From the NCBI RefSeq assembly GCF_043643765.1, contig NZ_JBHZSP010000004.1:124001-188000 (forward strand): a stretch of DNA of 64,000 bases. The letters are read 5' to 3'. Under the pieces are notes generated by a model. That model had not been told where the DNA came from. It made no database searches and worked only from the letters and a program-made list of their open reading frames with translations. The DNA comes from Marinomonas posidonica_A. Lineage in GTDB: Bacteria > Pseudomonadota > Gammaproteobacteria > Pseudomonadales > Marinomonadaceae. This document shows, piece by piece, positions 53,847 through 62,959 of this stretch; positions within the stretch are counted from its first letter, which is position 1, and each line of letters starts with the position of its first letter. The position numbers and the translations under genes are program-made.

Positions 53847-54707
53847 ATGGCAGTCGGAAAAGAGATACGTACTCAGATTTCGAGCATTAACAATACGCGT
53901 AAAATTACTCGTGCCATGGAAAAAGTGGCCGCGAGTAAGACGCGTAAAGCTCAGGATCGTATGGCCGCTTCTCGTCCGTATGCGGAACGAATTCGCCAAG
54001 TAGTTGGTCATTTGGCCAACGCGAATCCTGAGTATAAACACCGTTACCTTACCGAGCGTGAGGCGAAGCGTGTTGGTTATATCGTAATCTCTTCTGACCG
54101 TGGTTTGTGTGGTGGCTTAAACGTAAACGTGTTTAAAGCTGCTATTAAAGAAATGAAACAGTTCGCTGAATCAGGTGTTGAAGTTGATATCTGTGCGATT
54201 GGCTCAAAAGCCGTTTCATTTTTTCGCAACTACGGCGGAAATGTCACAGCAGCTCACACAGGTTTAGGCGATGCGCCTAAGGCCGACGATCTTGTTGGTA
54301 GTGTGAAGGTAATGTTGGACGCTTTCGATGATGGTCAGATTGATCAATTGTTTGTGGTTTCTAACGAGTTCGTGAACACCATGACTCAGAAGCCAACAGT
54401 TGAGCAGCTTCTACCATTAAAAGCGGAAGAGAATACAGAGTTACAGCACCACTGGGATTACATCTATGAGCCGGAAGCCGTTGAAATTTTGAACGAGTTA
54501 TTGGTTCGTTATATCGAATCTCAAGTGTATCAATCAGTGGTTGAGAACATTGCCTGTGAACAAGCAGCTCGTATGCTTGCGATGAAAAATGCAACAGACA
54601 ATGCTGGTGATATCATTGATGAATTACAGCTGGTGTACAACAAGGCTCGTCAAGCAGCGATTACTCAGGAAATTTCTGAGATAGTCAGCGGCGCGGCAGC
54701 GGTTTAA
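53847..54707 (+). CDS. atpG: F0F1 ATP synthase subunit gamma
   Basis: A 286-residue central shaft subunit with the conserved N-terminal helix (KEIRTQISSINNTRKITRAM) and C-terminal coiled coil (ATDNAGDIIDELQLVYNKAR). It rotates within the alpha3beta3 head. It lies 78 nt after atpA. Confidence 0.97.
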   Translation: MAVGKEIRTQISSINNTRKITRAMEKVAASKTRKAQDRMAASRPYAERIRQVVGHLANANPEYKHRYLTEREAKRVGYIVISSDRGLCGGLNVNVFKAAIKEMKQFAESGVEVDICAIGSKAVSFFRNYGGNVTAAHTGLGDAPKADDLVGSVKVMLDAFDDGQIDQLFVVSNEFVNTMTQKPTVEQLLPLKAEENTELQHHWDYIYEPEAVEILNELLVRYIESQVYQSVVENIACEQAARMLAMKNATDNAGDIIDELQLVYNKARQAAITQEISEIVSGAAAV

Positions 54708-54734
54708 GGTATTAGGTATTAAGAGGATCCGAAC

Positions 54735-56111
54735 ATGAGTAGCGGACAAATCGTACAGATTATCGGTGCGGTTATCGACGTGGAATTCCCACGTGATAAT
54801 GTGCCAAAAGTATACGACGCCCTCACAATCGAGGGTAAAGAGTTGGTGTTGGAAGTTCAACAACAGCTAGGCGACGGTATTGTTCGTACCATCGCTATGG
54901 GTTCCACTGATGGCATGAAGCGTGGCCTTCCAGTAACAAATACTGGTCACCCTGTTTCTGTCCCAGTTGGTACTCAAACACTAGGACGTATTATGGACGT
55001 TCTAGGTAACCCAATTGATGAAAAAGGCCCTATCGGTGAAGAAGCACGTTGGTCTATCCACCGTTCTGCTCCTTCTTACGATGAGCAAGCATCTGGTAAT
55101 GAGCTACTAGAAACGGGTATTAAGGTAATCGACCTTGTATGTCCTTTCGCGAAGGGTGGTAAAGTTGGTCTGTTTGGTGGTGCCGGTGTAGGTAAAACCG
55201 TAAACATGATGGAACTTATCCGTAACATCGCGATCGAGCACAGCGGTTACTCTGTATTCGCAGGTGTTGGTGAGCGTACTCGTGAGGGTAACGACTTCTA
55301 CCATGAGATGACGGATTCGAACGTAATCGATAAAGTATCTCTAGTATACGGTCAGATGAACGAGCCACCAGGTAACCGTCTACGTGTTGCTTTGACTGGT
55401 TTGACGATGGCTGAGAAATTCCGTGACGAAGGTCGTGACGTACTTTTCTTCGTAGATAACATCTACCGTTATACGCTTGCTGGTACGGAAGTATCTGCCT
55501 TGCTAGGTCGTATGCCATCTGCGGTAGGTTACCAGCCAACTCTTGCTGAAGAGATGGGTGTACTACAAGAGCGTATTACGTCAACTAAGACGGGTTCTAT
55601 CACATCGGTACAAGCGGTATACGTACCAGCCGATGACTTGACTGACCCATCTCCAGCGACGACTTTCTCTCACTTGGACGCGACTGTTGTATTGTCTCGT
55701 GATATCGCTGCTTTGGGTATCTACCCTGCGATTGATCCTCTTGATAGTACTTCTCGTCAGCTTGACCCATTGGTTATCGGTCAAGAACATTATGACGTAG
55801 CACGTGGTGTTCAAATGGTATTGCAACGCTATAAAGAGCTAAAAGACATCATTGCAATCTTGGGTATGGACGAGTTATCTGAAGAAGATAAGCAAACGGT
55901 TAACCGTTCTCGTAAAATCCAACGTTTCTTGTCTCAGCCTTTCTTCGTAGCAGAAGTCTTCACTGGCGCACCTGGTAAGTATGTTTCTTTGAAAGAAACC
56001 ATTCGTGGTTTTAAAGGCATTCTTGATGGTGAGTACGATGAGCTTCCAGAGCAAGCCTTCTACATGATTGGTAGCATCGACGAAGCGGTCGAGAAAGCTA
56101 AGAAACTTTAA
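54735..56111 (+). CDS. atpD: F0F1 ATP synthase subunit beta
   Basis: A 458-residue catalytic subunit. The P-loop GGAGVGKT is at 148-155, the catalytic glutamate is in GVGERTREGND near 180, and Walker B is LFFVDNIYRYTLAG. The length and the DELSEEDK motif contacting epsilon are as usual. It is 27 nt after atpG. Confidence 0.98.
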   Translation: MSSGQIVQIIGAVIDVEFPRDNVPKVYDALTIEGKELVLEVQQQLGDGIVRTIAMGSTDGMKRGLPVTNTGHPVSVPVGTQTLGRIMDVLGNPIDEKGPIGEEARWSIHRSAPSYDEQASGNELLETGIKVIDLVCPFAKGGKVGLFGGAGVGKTVNMMELIRNIAIEHSGYSVFAGVGERTREGNDFYHEMTDSNVIDKVSLVYGQMNEPPGNRLRVALTGLTMAEKFRDEGRDVLFFVDNIYRYTLAGTEVSALLGRMPSAVGYQPTLAEEMGVLQERITSTKTGSITSVQAVYVPADDLTDPSPATTFSHLDATVVLSRDIAALGIYPAIDPLDSTSRQLDPLVIGQEHYDVARGVQMVLQRYKELKDIIAILGMDELSEEDKQTVNRSRKIQRFLSQPFFVAEVFTGAPGKYVSLKETIRGFKGILDGEYDELPEQAFYMIGSIDEAVEKAKKL

Positions 56112-56175
56112 CCATTACGCCTAGCAAGAGTGCTGTTTGAGCACTTTTGCTAAGCATGACTAAGAGAGGCAACTT

Positions 56176-56595
56176 ATGGCTATCACAGTACACTGCGATA
56201 TCGTAAGCGCTGAGCAAGAGATCTTTTCCGGTACGGTTCAGTCTCTTGTGGCTGCAGGCAGCTATGGCGATCTGGGCATTATGCCTGGTCATGCGCCATT
56301 GTTGACGACTCTGCAACCAGGTCCTGTTCGTGTGGTTAAAGAAAACGGTGATGAAGAGTTTATCTTTGTGTCTGGCGGCTTCCTAGAAGTTCAGCCACAC
56401 CGCGTTACTGTTTTGGCTAACACCGCCACTCGTGCCAATGATCTGGACGAAGAGGCAGCACTAAAAGCTCAGGCGCATGCTAAAGAGCTTTTAGCGAATC
56501 AAAAACCTGATGTTGACTACACTCGTGCGACAGCTGAGTTGGCAGAAGCCGTTGCTCGTCTGCGTACACTTCAACAGTTTCGTGATCATAAATAA
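56176..56595 (+). CDS. atpC: F0F1 ATP synthase subunit epsilon
   Basis: A 139-residue subunit with an N-terminal beta-sandwich (TVHCDIVSAEQEIFSGTVQ, GDLGIMPGHAPLLTTL) and a C-terminal two-helix inhibitory domain. It closes the atp operon and is followed by a strong terminator. Confidence 0.97.
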   Translation: MAITVHCDIVSAEQEIFSGTVQSLVAAGSYGDLGIMPGHAPLLTTLQPGPVRVVKENGDEEFIFVSGGFLEVQPHRVTVLANTATRANDLDEEAALKAQAHAKELLANQKPDVDYTRATAELAEAVARLRTLQQFRDHK

Positions 56596-56617
56596 TCGAA
56601 ATGGTTGAGTAAGCGTC

Positions 56618-56647
56618 AAAAAAAGCAGCCCTTGGGCTGCTTTTTTT
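56618..56647 (+). terminator. Terminator of the atp operon
   Basis: GCAGCCC and GGGCTGC form the stem, flanked by seven A and seven T, a textbook intrinsic terminator that may also serve the convergent gene at 56690. Confidence 0.92.
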
Positions 56648-56689
56648 ATGTCTTACTTTTTTATGTCTTATAAGCCGAACCAAATGGGG

Positions 56690-57430
56690 TTATAGCATTT
56701 TCCATAAGGTATCGAAAATGATCTGTTGGGCCTTTGCTATGTCCTGAGATTCCAGTACCACGGCCGATGGAAAATTATTGCTGGCGAGGGAAATAATGGC
56801 ACATTTTGGTGGATAAATAGCAATGTAACTGGCGTCAACCGCCCCTTCTGTTTTAATCCATTTACGTTCGGACAGCTCCGCATCTTCACCACCGTCACCT
56901 AAAGCGATAACTTTTACATTGATCCCCAGCTTAATTCGTTGCTTGGTATAATTTGGAAAAGGGCGATACAAATACGGTCTTATGGGTTTGGATGAAAAGA
57001 CACAATATTCTTTGTTATCCTGCTCGGAAACTACGTTTAGAATGTCCCGCAAAACCCATTCAATGCCATCATCTCCTTCATAATAACGCACATTCGTCTG
57101 GTGATAGTCCGGCTGTTGCTGGTGCAAATTTGGGATAATGGTGTTTTTTAACGATTCAATGGTTTTGTCCAAACGTTGACGTTTTTCCTCAGCCAGATCA
57201 AGTAAAATGTCTGGACTTTCCGCGGAGAAAAAGCGGCGTTTCCCCTTGGGGAAGTAGCTCACAACTCCTTTGCTTTGCAATTGCTTTAAGGATTCATAAG
57301 CACTACCACGGTTCACACCACTGTGTTCCGCGATATCTCGAATCGATGATGGACCTAATTTTAATAGGGTTTGATAAAGCAAGGTTTCTCGTGCTGTTAG
57401 TCCGAGTTGTTCAAACGCATCTTGGCTCAT
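56690..57430 (-). CDS. TrmB-like winged-helix transcriptional regulator
   Basis: A 246-residue protein. An N-terminal winged helix (about 5-75, LTARETLLYQTLLKLGPSSIRDIAEHSGV-type TrmB domain) and a short coiled coil (about 75-105) are followed by a phospholipase-D-like effector domain. The ATG at 57430 starts MSQDAFEQLGL, where the domain begins; a longer frame to 57598 overlaps the divergent tcdA start and lacks family similarity. TrmB-type regulators are commoner in archaea and sparse in proteobacteria. The target is unknown. Confidence 0.75.
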   Translation of the reverse strand: MSQDAFEQLGLTARETLLYQTLLKLGPSSIRDIAEHSGVNRGSAYESLKQLQSKGVVSYFPKGKRRFFSAESPDILLDLAEEKRQRLDKTIESLKNTIIPNLHQQQPDYHQTNVRYYEGDDGIEWVLRDILNVVSEQDNKEYCVFSSKPIRPYLYRPFPNYTKQRIKLGINVKVIALGDGGEDAELSERKWIKTEGAVDASYIAIYPPKCAIISLASNNFPSAVVLESQDIAKAQQIIFDTLWKML

Positions 57431-57551
57431 GGCGGATAAGGACACCTGATTAAAAACAAATAAGTGAGTAGAATACACCGAATAAGCGTGACACGCAGGT
57501 CTATTGTCCATGCGATAGACAAAGCGTACAGAGAAAAGTTTGGAGAGAAAA

Positions 57552-58331
57552 GTGACAGATGAACAACGATTTGGTGGCATTCGCCGCTTGTATGGCAATT
57601 TGGCTTATGAAGCGTTCCAGCGCTCGCACGTTTGTGTCATCGGGATTGGCGGCGTGGGCTCGTGGGCGGCAGAGGCATTAGCACGCTCCGGTATTGGTCG
57701 TATTACCTTGATCGATATGGATGATGTGTGTGTGACCAATACCAATCGTCAAATTCATGCGTTAGAGGGCAACGTTGGTAAAGCCAAAGTGGATGCCATG
57801 CAAGAACGCATCGCCTTGATTAACCCTGACTGTCAGGTGACTTGTGTAGAGGACTTCATTACCCCAGACAACCTTGCTGAGCTGCTCTCTGAGCCGTTTG
57901 ATTACATTATTGACGCCATTGACAGTCTTAAGCCAAAAGCGGCTCTGGTGGCTTGGTGTAAACGTAACAAGCGAAAAATCATTACGGTTGGTGGTGCGGG
58001 CGGACAGATTGATCCAACACAAATCCAAATCGCGGATTTATCACGCACCGAACAAGATCCGCTCGCGGCCAAGTTGAGAAATTATCTGCGCCGCCATTAT
58101 AACTTTCCTCGTAATACCAAGCGACGCTTTGAGATTGAATGTGTTTATTCCCTTGAACAGATAAAATACCCACAATTGGATGGAAGCGTTTCTGAATCTC
58201 GACAAAAAGGGGATACAGAAACCAAGATGAACTGTGATACGGGTTTTGGTGCCAGTACCGTGGTCACCGCAACCTTTGGTTTTGTGGCGGTGAGTCGAGT
58301 GTTACAAAAACTGGCTCACAAGGTGGACTAA
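57552..58331 (+). CDS. tcdA: tRNA threonylcarbamoyladenosine dehydratase TcdA (CsdL)
   Basis: A 259-residue E1/MoeB-like ATPase that converts t6A37 to cyclic t6A. The nucleotide-binding GIGGVGSWAAEAL is at 31-43, the catalytic stretch is NRQIHA, and MNCDTGFGASTVVTATFG is the C-terminal signature. The GTG at 57552 has GGAG 6 nt upstream. It is encoded near csdA-csdE, its sulfur-relay partners in E. coli, and runs 3 nt before yqfB. Confidence 0.94.
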   Translation: MTDEQRFGGIRRLYGNLAYEAFQRSHVCVIGIGGVGSWAAEALARSGIGRITLIDMDDVCVTNTNRQIHALEGNVGKAKVDAMQERIALINPDCQVTCVEDFITPDNLAELLSEPFDYIIDAIDSLKPKAALVAWCKRNKRKIITVGGAGGQIDPTQIQIADLSRTEQDPLAAKLRNYLRRHYNFPRNTKRRFEIECVYSLEQIKYPQLDGSVSESRQKGDTETKMNCDTGFGASTVVTATFGFVAVSRVLQKLAHKVD

Positions 58332-58334
58332 GTA

Positions 58335-58652
58335 ATGATACCGACCACAATGACTTTCTTTGAACGCTTTGAGGCCGATATTCTATCTGGCAAAAAGACC
58401 ATTACTTTGCGTGATGACGCTGAAAAGCACTATGTTCCTGATTCCGTAGTAACTGTGTCTACTTTCGAAGATGGTCGTGAATTTTGTCGATTGAAAATAG
58501 TGTCTGTCGAGCCTGTTTTGTTTGACGCTTTAACGGATTATCATGCCGAACAAGAAAACATGACACTGGCTGAATTAAGGGAAGTGGTTCAAAACATTTA
58601 CCCAGGGATTCAACAGTTGTATTTGATCTCTTATCAACTGCTTTATGCATAA
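58335..58652 (+). CDS. yqfB: N4-acetylcytidine amidohydrolase, ASCH domain (YqfB)
   Basis: A 105-residue ASCH-domain protein. The catalytic residues K21, T24 and E74 of E. coli YqfB are all conserved here (GKKTITLRD and HAEQENMTL). YqfB hydrolyses N4-acetylcytidine to cytidine. It follows tcdA by 3 nt, so both RNA-nucleoside functions are probably coexpressed. Confidence 0.9.
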   Translation: MIPTTMTFFERFEADILSGKKTITLRDDAEKHYVPDSVVTVSTFEDGREFCRLKIVSVEPVLFDALTDYHAEQENMTLAELREVVQNIYPGIQQLYLISYQLLYA

Positions 58653-58797
58653 CAAACAAGCTGATTCTGCTCATCTAAAACAAAGAATGTCCCGCCTGAC
58701 ATCTTGTATGCAATATTAATATCTTGTTGTCATGTGCTACTGAAAATCTTAGTAAAACCAAGATCAATAGCTTAAAGCAGGATGGTAACGAATGATT

Positions 58798-59205
58798 TTA
58801 GTTCGATACTATCCTATTCAAAATCGCTAACACACCATTGGTTCTAGAGCTGGTTAAGTAGCTTGATAGGTTAAGTTCGGCTAGCTCTGCTTTGAGGTCC
58901 ATTTGTTGGATATCATCCCGTGTTTTTCCTTGTACTAAGCTTAAGATGGCAACGAGTACACCACGCATGAGTTTGGCGTCGCTGTCAGCTTTGAAGTGGC
59001 GTTCATTACCTTTTTCTTCAACGATTAACCAAACAGCGCTTTCGCAGCCTTTTATTTTGTTTTCTTCTATTTTTTCGTCGGCGGACAAGCGCGTTAAGGT
59101 TTTGCTTAACGTTACTAATGCTTTGAAAGTGTCTTCTTTGCTTCGGCAAGCCTGTAGTTGGGCTTTTATGTTTACAGGCTTTTGTTGTTCTAAAGAGTCG
59201 GTCAT
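58798..59205 (-). CDS. csdE: Cysteine desulfuration protein CsdE (SufE family)
   Basis: A 135-residue SufE-like sulfur acceptor. The acceptor cysteine is C54 in KIKGCESAVWL. It takes persulfide from CsdA and in E. coli passes it on or associates with TcdA, which is encoded just across the divergent/convergent gap. It begins 6 nt after csdA. Confidence 0.92.
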   Translation of the reverse strand: MTDSLEQQKPVNIKAQLQACRSKEDTFKALVTLSKTLTRLSADEKIEENKIKGCESAVWLIVEEKGNERHFKADSDAKLMRGVLVAILSLVQGKTRDDIQQMDLKAELAELNLSSYLTSSRTNGVLAILNRIVSN

Positions 59206-59211
59206 CGCTTG

Positions 59212-60429
59212 TTACTCGTCGTCTAATAAATCAATTGCTTCGATTAAAACGTCGCAGAAACGCTCTGCTTCTTGCAAAGTATTATAACAAGCAAAGGATG
59301 CCCTGAGTGTTCCCATGACTCCAAGTTGTGCCATCAAGGGTTGGGCACAGTGGCTGCCTGCTCGAACAGCGATACCTTGGCTATCCAAATAGGCGTTGAG
59401 ATCCAATGTATGGATATTGGGTACAGATAACGACACCAATGTGGTGTGCTGCTCAGGAGAGTATATTTCCACATTAGCGGCTTTTTGTAAGGTCACCCAT
59501 ACATGATGGGCAAGCTGTTGTTCCCAAGCTAGCATGCTTTGTCTGTCTTGTTGGTCGATAAAGTCGCAGGCGGTGGCCAAACCTATGGCACCTTCCATAT
59601 GAGGAGTGCCCGCTTCAAGACGATAAGGTAAGACATTGAACTCAGTGGCTTGGTAAGACACCTTAGACACCATTTCGCCACCAGTTTGATAAGGCATTAA
59701 CACTTCTAAAGCGTGGTGTTTGCCGTACAACACGCCAATACCGGTTGGACCATACATTTTGTGGCCTGAAAACACATAGAAATCACAATCAAGTTTCGCC
59801 ACATCCACTGGGTAGTGAGCCACGGCTTGTGCGCCATCGACTAAGGTAAAAGCGCCGTGTTGTTTGGCCTGTTGGATAAGCATCTCAATGGGAGTATGAA
59901 CGCCAATAGCATTAGAGACTTGTGTGACGGCAAAAATCTTAGTGCGTTTAGTAAAATAGTGAGTCAATTCCTCTTGCCATTGAGCATCTGATGTTAAAGG
60001 CAATACGCGCAGTCGTGCGCCTGTGCGAAACGCCAGTTGCTGCCAAGGCACCAGGTTAGCGTGATGTTCTAAACTGGTGATGAGTATTTCGTCACCGGCT
60101 TGAATCAGGTGTTCTAAGCCATAGGCCACAAGATTAATGGATTCTGTGGTGCCTTTTGTCCAAATAACCTGACTTTGTTCTGGCGCATTAAGGAATTGCG
60201 CCACGCGCTGTCGTGCGTTTTCAAACTGGTCCGTGGCCATATCACTCAAATAATGGGCGCCACGATGAACATTCGCATTGGCGGTTAAGTAATAGTTTTG
60301 CATGGCTTCTAACACACTTAATGGTTTTTGTGTGGTGGCCGCGTTATCCAAATAAATAAGAGGGTTGTCGTAGGCCTGTTGAGCCAAAATAGGAAATTGC
60401 GAACGAATGGAAAGAGGGTCGAATGCCAT
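59212..60429 (-). CDS. csdA: Cysteine desulfurase CsdA (SufS family)
   Basis: A 405-residue group II PLP desulfurase. The PLP lysine is K224 (SGHKMYGPTG), and the persulfide cysteine is C361 (RAGSHCAQPL). TGTTESIN and EHHANLVPW bind the cofactor. It is operonic with csdE and near tcdA, which marks it as CsdA rather than SufS; no other suf genes are present. Confidence 0.92.
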   Translation of the reverse strand: MAFDPLSIRSQFPILAQQAYDNPLIYLDNAATTQKPLSVLEAMQNYYLTANANVHRGAHYLSDMATDQFENARQRVAQFLNAPEQSQVIWTKGTTESINLVAYGLEHLIQAGDEILITSLEHHANLVPWQQLAFRTGARLRVLPLTSDAQWQEELTHYFTKRTKIFAVTQVSNAIGVHTPIEMLIQQAKQHGAFTLVDGAQAVAHYPVDVAKLDCDFYVFSGHKMYGPTGIGVLYGKHHALEVLMPYQTGGEMVSKVSYQATEFNVLPYRLEAGTPHMEGAIGLATACDFIDQQDRQSMLAWEQQLAHHVWVTLQKAANVEIYSPEQHTTLVSLSVPNIHTLDLNAYLDSQGIAVRAGSHCAQPLMAQLGVMGTLRASFACYNTLQEAERFCDVLIEAIDLLDDE

Positions 60430-60539
60430 AACTGCCTAATATCGGTGATTCTTAGAAAACATCCGTAAAATTGTACCTTAATAGCCATAAAATTCAGGAA
60501 TTAATGGCCTTTTACTTGCGTTTTTTTTAGACAGAGACA

Positions 60540-62165
60540 ATGATTGATAACAGTTATAAATTTATTGTCTTAAAAAGGTACAAAGCCGTGGCGGATTTTT
60601 TATATAAGGGTGTCGTAGACTGGTTTTTGGAGCAAGTGTCGCAGGGTGTACTCAATCCTGGCGATAAAATGCTGTCACTGCGCGCTTTATCTAAGCAGCT
60701 TGGACTCAGTTTGAATACGGTCATTCATGGTTATGAATTACTAACAAAAGACGGTTGGATCGAGTCTCGCCCTAAATCTGGCTATTTTGTCTGTCATCGA
60801 AGCGAAGTAAAGCCGGCTTTGTTACTGGCTGGTGAGTCTCTACATGTCTCAACAGGACAAGACACAAAATCTGCTTGGGCATGCTTAGCTCATCACGGTG
60901 CTCTTGTGGATCAAGCCAATGCCTATGGTCAAAGCTCGTCTAAACAAGAAGACGATGCTTTGCCTGTCTTGGGTAAAGGCCATTTGGCAGTTCGGGAAGT
61001 GGTCAATGATTACTTGAAAGACATGGGCATTAAATCAAGAGCGTCCCAACTTTGGTTAGGGCGTTCCCCGTTGGCGATGTTGACTCAAAGTATTCAAACA
61101 CTGACCGAGAAAGGGGACTCGGTTTTAGTGATTACGCCTTGTGATCCTAGATTGACCAGTACTCTACAAAGCTTGGGCCGTCGCGTTATTACCATCTCAG
61201 CTGGTGATCGTGGTGTGGATTTGGATTTGGCCATTCGTTGTTTGCGAGACGAGCCGATCAAACTCATCGTTTTACCAGGCCAGTTTGCTTTCCCTGCTGG
61301 GCAATTGATCAGCAATTTGAGTTTACGTCGCTGGTTAGCCATTATCGAAGAAACTCAATTACCAGTGATTGAATGGGACTTGTGTTCACATTTGGCTTAT
61401 CGCAGCGGGCCATTATTGACCTATAAATCGTTAGATCAATCGGATCACATTGTTTACATAGGTGGCGTTGAGAGTAAAACCTCTGAGATGACAATGGCGT
61501 GGTGTTTACCGGGTCGCCATCATGAAGTATTGGATGGGGCTTTCTTAGCGGCTGACATGGCGTTGAATGATGTGCAGCAGGCTTGCCTGAGTGACATGCT
61601 TAAGATCAATAGCAAATCGTCTGTTATACGTCGAGCAAGGGACGTTTGGGCGAATGCAGAACGAATCAAAGCCTATTTAGATGAACAATTAGGAGACCAG
61701 ATTAGCCTAGTTAGCAGTAAAGGTGGGATGGCGTTATGGATGCGCTTAGCAAAACCGGTCAATAAAGAGACCATGCCTGCTTTGATTGCGAGCTTTCGTC
61801 ATGTCATTGTCCCTGGTGGTTTATTAAGCCTAGAGCAAGACGCAGATCACTGGCTCGCATTGAATGTGACGGTGGACGACGTCACGTCGGCTGTTAGTCT
61901 TTTAAAAGATTACTTATTGCCTGACTTGGGGATGTCTGAAGCCGCTTCTGACATCAATGTTGAAGTGACTTCCGGGCTGCCACAAGACGCTTTAACGAAA
62001 CAAGAGTCATCCACAGAAGATCACGTTAACGCAACAACGGAACTGTCAGCAGATCAGCAAGAAGTTGAGACGTCCCGGGATAAGAGTCGGTCGGAAGAAG
62101 AAAGAAAAGCGCCTGAACCTCTCTATAACCCCATGTTGGATTTAATTAACCATGATTTTGGTTAG
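60540..62165 (+). CDS. MocR-like GntR regulator with degenerate aminotransferase domain
   Basis: A 541-residue protein. Residues about 15-85 are a GntR winged helix (SLRALSKQLGLSLNTVIHGYELL), and residues about 110-465 have the fold-type I aminotransferase pattern of MocR/PdxR regulators. The PLP lysine candidate is K313 (VESKTSEM), but the usual aminotransferase Asp-x-Tyr is DLC at 280-282, and the downstream arginine of the S-K-x-x-x-P-G-x-R motif is missing. A polar, acidic tail of about 75 residues (467-541) is unusual for the family. The target is unknown; the nearby genes give no clue. Confidence 0.83.
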   Translation: MIDNSYKFIVLKRYKAVADFLYKGVVDWFLEQVSQGVLNPGDKMLSLRALSKQLGLSLNTVIHGYELLTKDGWIESRPKSGYFVCHRSEVKPALLLAGESLHVSTGQDTKSAWACLAHHGALVDQANAYGQSSSKQEDDALPVLGKGHLAVREVVNDYLKDMGIKSRASQLWLGRSPLAMLTQSIQTLTEKGDSVLVITPCDPRLTSTLQSLGRRVITISAGDRGVDLDLAIRCLRDEPIKLIVLPGQFAFPAGQLISNLSLRRWLAIIEETQLPVIEWDLCSHLAYRSGPLLTYKSLDQSDHIVYIGGVESKTSEMTMAWCLPGRHHEVLDGAFLAADMALNDVQQACLSDMLKINSKSSVIRRARDVWANAERIKAYLDEQLGDQISLVSSKGGMALWMRLAKPVNKETMPALIASFRHVIVPGGLLSLEQDADHWLALNVTVDDVTSAVSLLKDYLLPDLGMSEAASDINVEVTSGLPQDALTKQESSTEDHVNATTELSADQQEVETSRDKSRSEEERKAPEPLYNPMLDLINHDFG

Positions 62166-62185
62166 TCCAACCTCTATTAAGGTGC

Positions 62186-62809
62186 TTAAAGCGCCTTTTT
62201 AATGCTCTCAAGCATGCTCAAATGGTTTTGATAATCCAACGGAATGGAAATTAATTGATCGCCTTTTAATAAAGCTAATGAAGGAAAAGAGTTTAGATGT
62301 AAGTGCCTTGCTTGCTCTATTTCTTCTTCCAACAAAGCTTCTTTTTCAACGTGTATCATGGCTTTCTGAAAACCTTCGGCTTTTAATCCTATGTGTTCAG
62401 CACATTCGGTTAAGGTGTCTAAATTAGAAGGGTTTTTGGCGTCCAAATAATAGGCCTGCTGAATGGCATGGTACATTTCTTCTTCCAAACCAAAGTCACG
62501 AGCCACATAGCAAGCACGACAAGCAGGATAGGTAGAGCGTCTGGGTTCGTTAGTTTGCCAAAAATCGAAATTGAACTCTGTGCCGAGTTGTTGGTGAATG
62601 TTTTGCCAAGTCGCTTGTAACTTAGTACGCATGTCATTTGGCATGGGCGCATCAGAATCGACTGCTAAACCGCCTAGCATCGGCTGTATCGATAATTTTT
62701 CTTCGTCAATAAGCCCTTGAAGTGCTTTTTGGAGTTTGCTCCAAGTGGGGCGAAACCCCCAACACCAGCTGCACATTGGGTCATAACAATAAATCAGTGT
62801 AGCGGTCAT
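62186..62809 (-). CDS. DsbA-family thioredoxin-fold protein (COG3531-like)
   Basis: A 207-residue protein with a CxxC active site C13-S-W-C16 (DPMCSWCWGF) near its N-terminus and a probable cis-proline (NSFPSLAL) at about 170. No signal peptide is present, so it should act in the cytoplasm as a disulfide or glutathione-type oxidoreductase. The ATG at 62809 is fixed by GGAG 6 nt upstream; a longer frame to 62908 would cross the terminator of the upstream gene. The substrate is unknown. Confidence 0.85.
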   Translation of the reverse strand: MTATLIYCYDPMCSWCWGFRPTWSKLQKALQGLIDEEKLSIQPMLGGLAVDSDAPMPNDMRTKLQATWQNIHQQLGTEFNFDFWQTNEPRRSTYPACRACYVARDFGLEEEMYHAIQQAYYLDAKNPSNLDTLTECAEHIGLKAEGFQKAMIHVEKEALLEEEIEQARHLHLNSFPSLALLKGDQLISIPLDYQNHLSMLESIKKAL

Positions 62810-62894
62810 TTTGCTCTCCTCTATAGACGAACTGTGATTACGCCAATAAAAAATACGGCATGACAAATTAGCAAATATGAACCAGAAGAGAAAC

Positions 62895-62930
62895 AAAAAA
62901 GCGGCCATCCGTTTTAAACCGATGGCCGCT
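62895..62930 (-). terminator. Terminator of the aminotransferase gene
   Basis: GCGGCCATC and GATGGCCGC form a 9-bp stem; on the minus strand six T follow. It ends the transcript of the gene at 62960 and lies just before the DsbA-like gene. Confidence 0.88.
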
Positions 62931-62959
62931 TCTCAGACTTATTTTAGCTTCGGCCGTGT

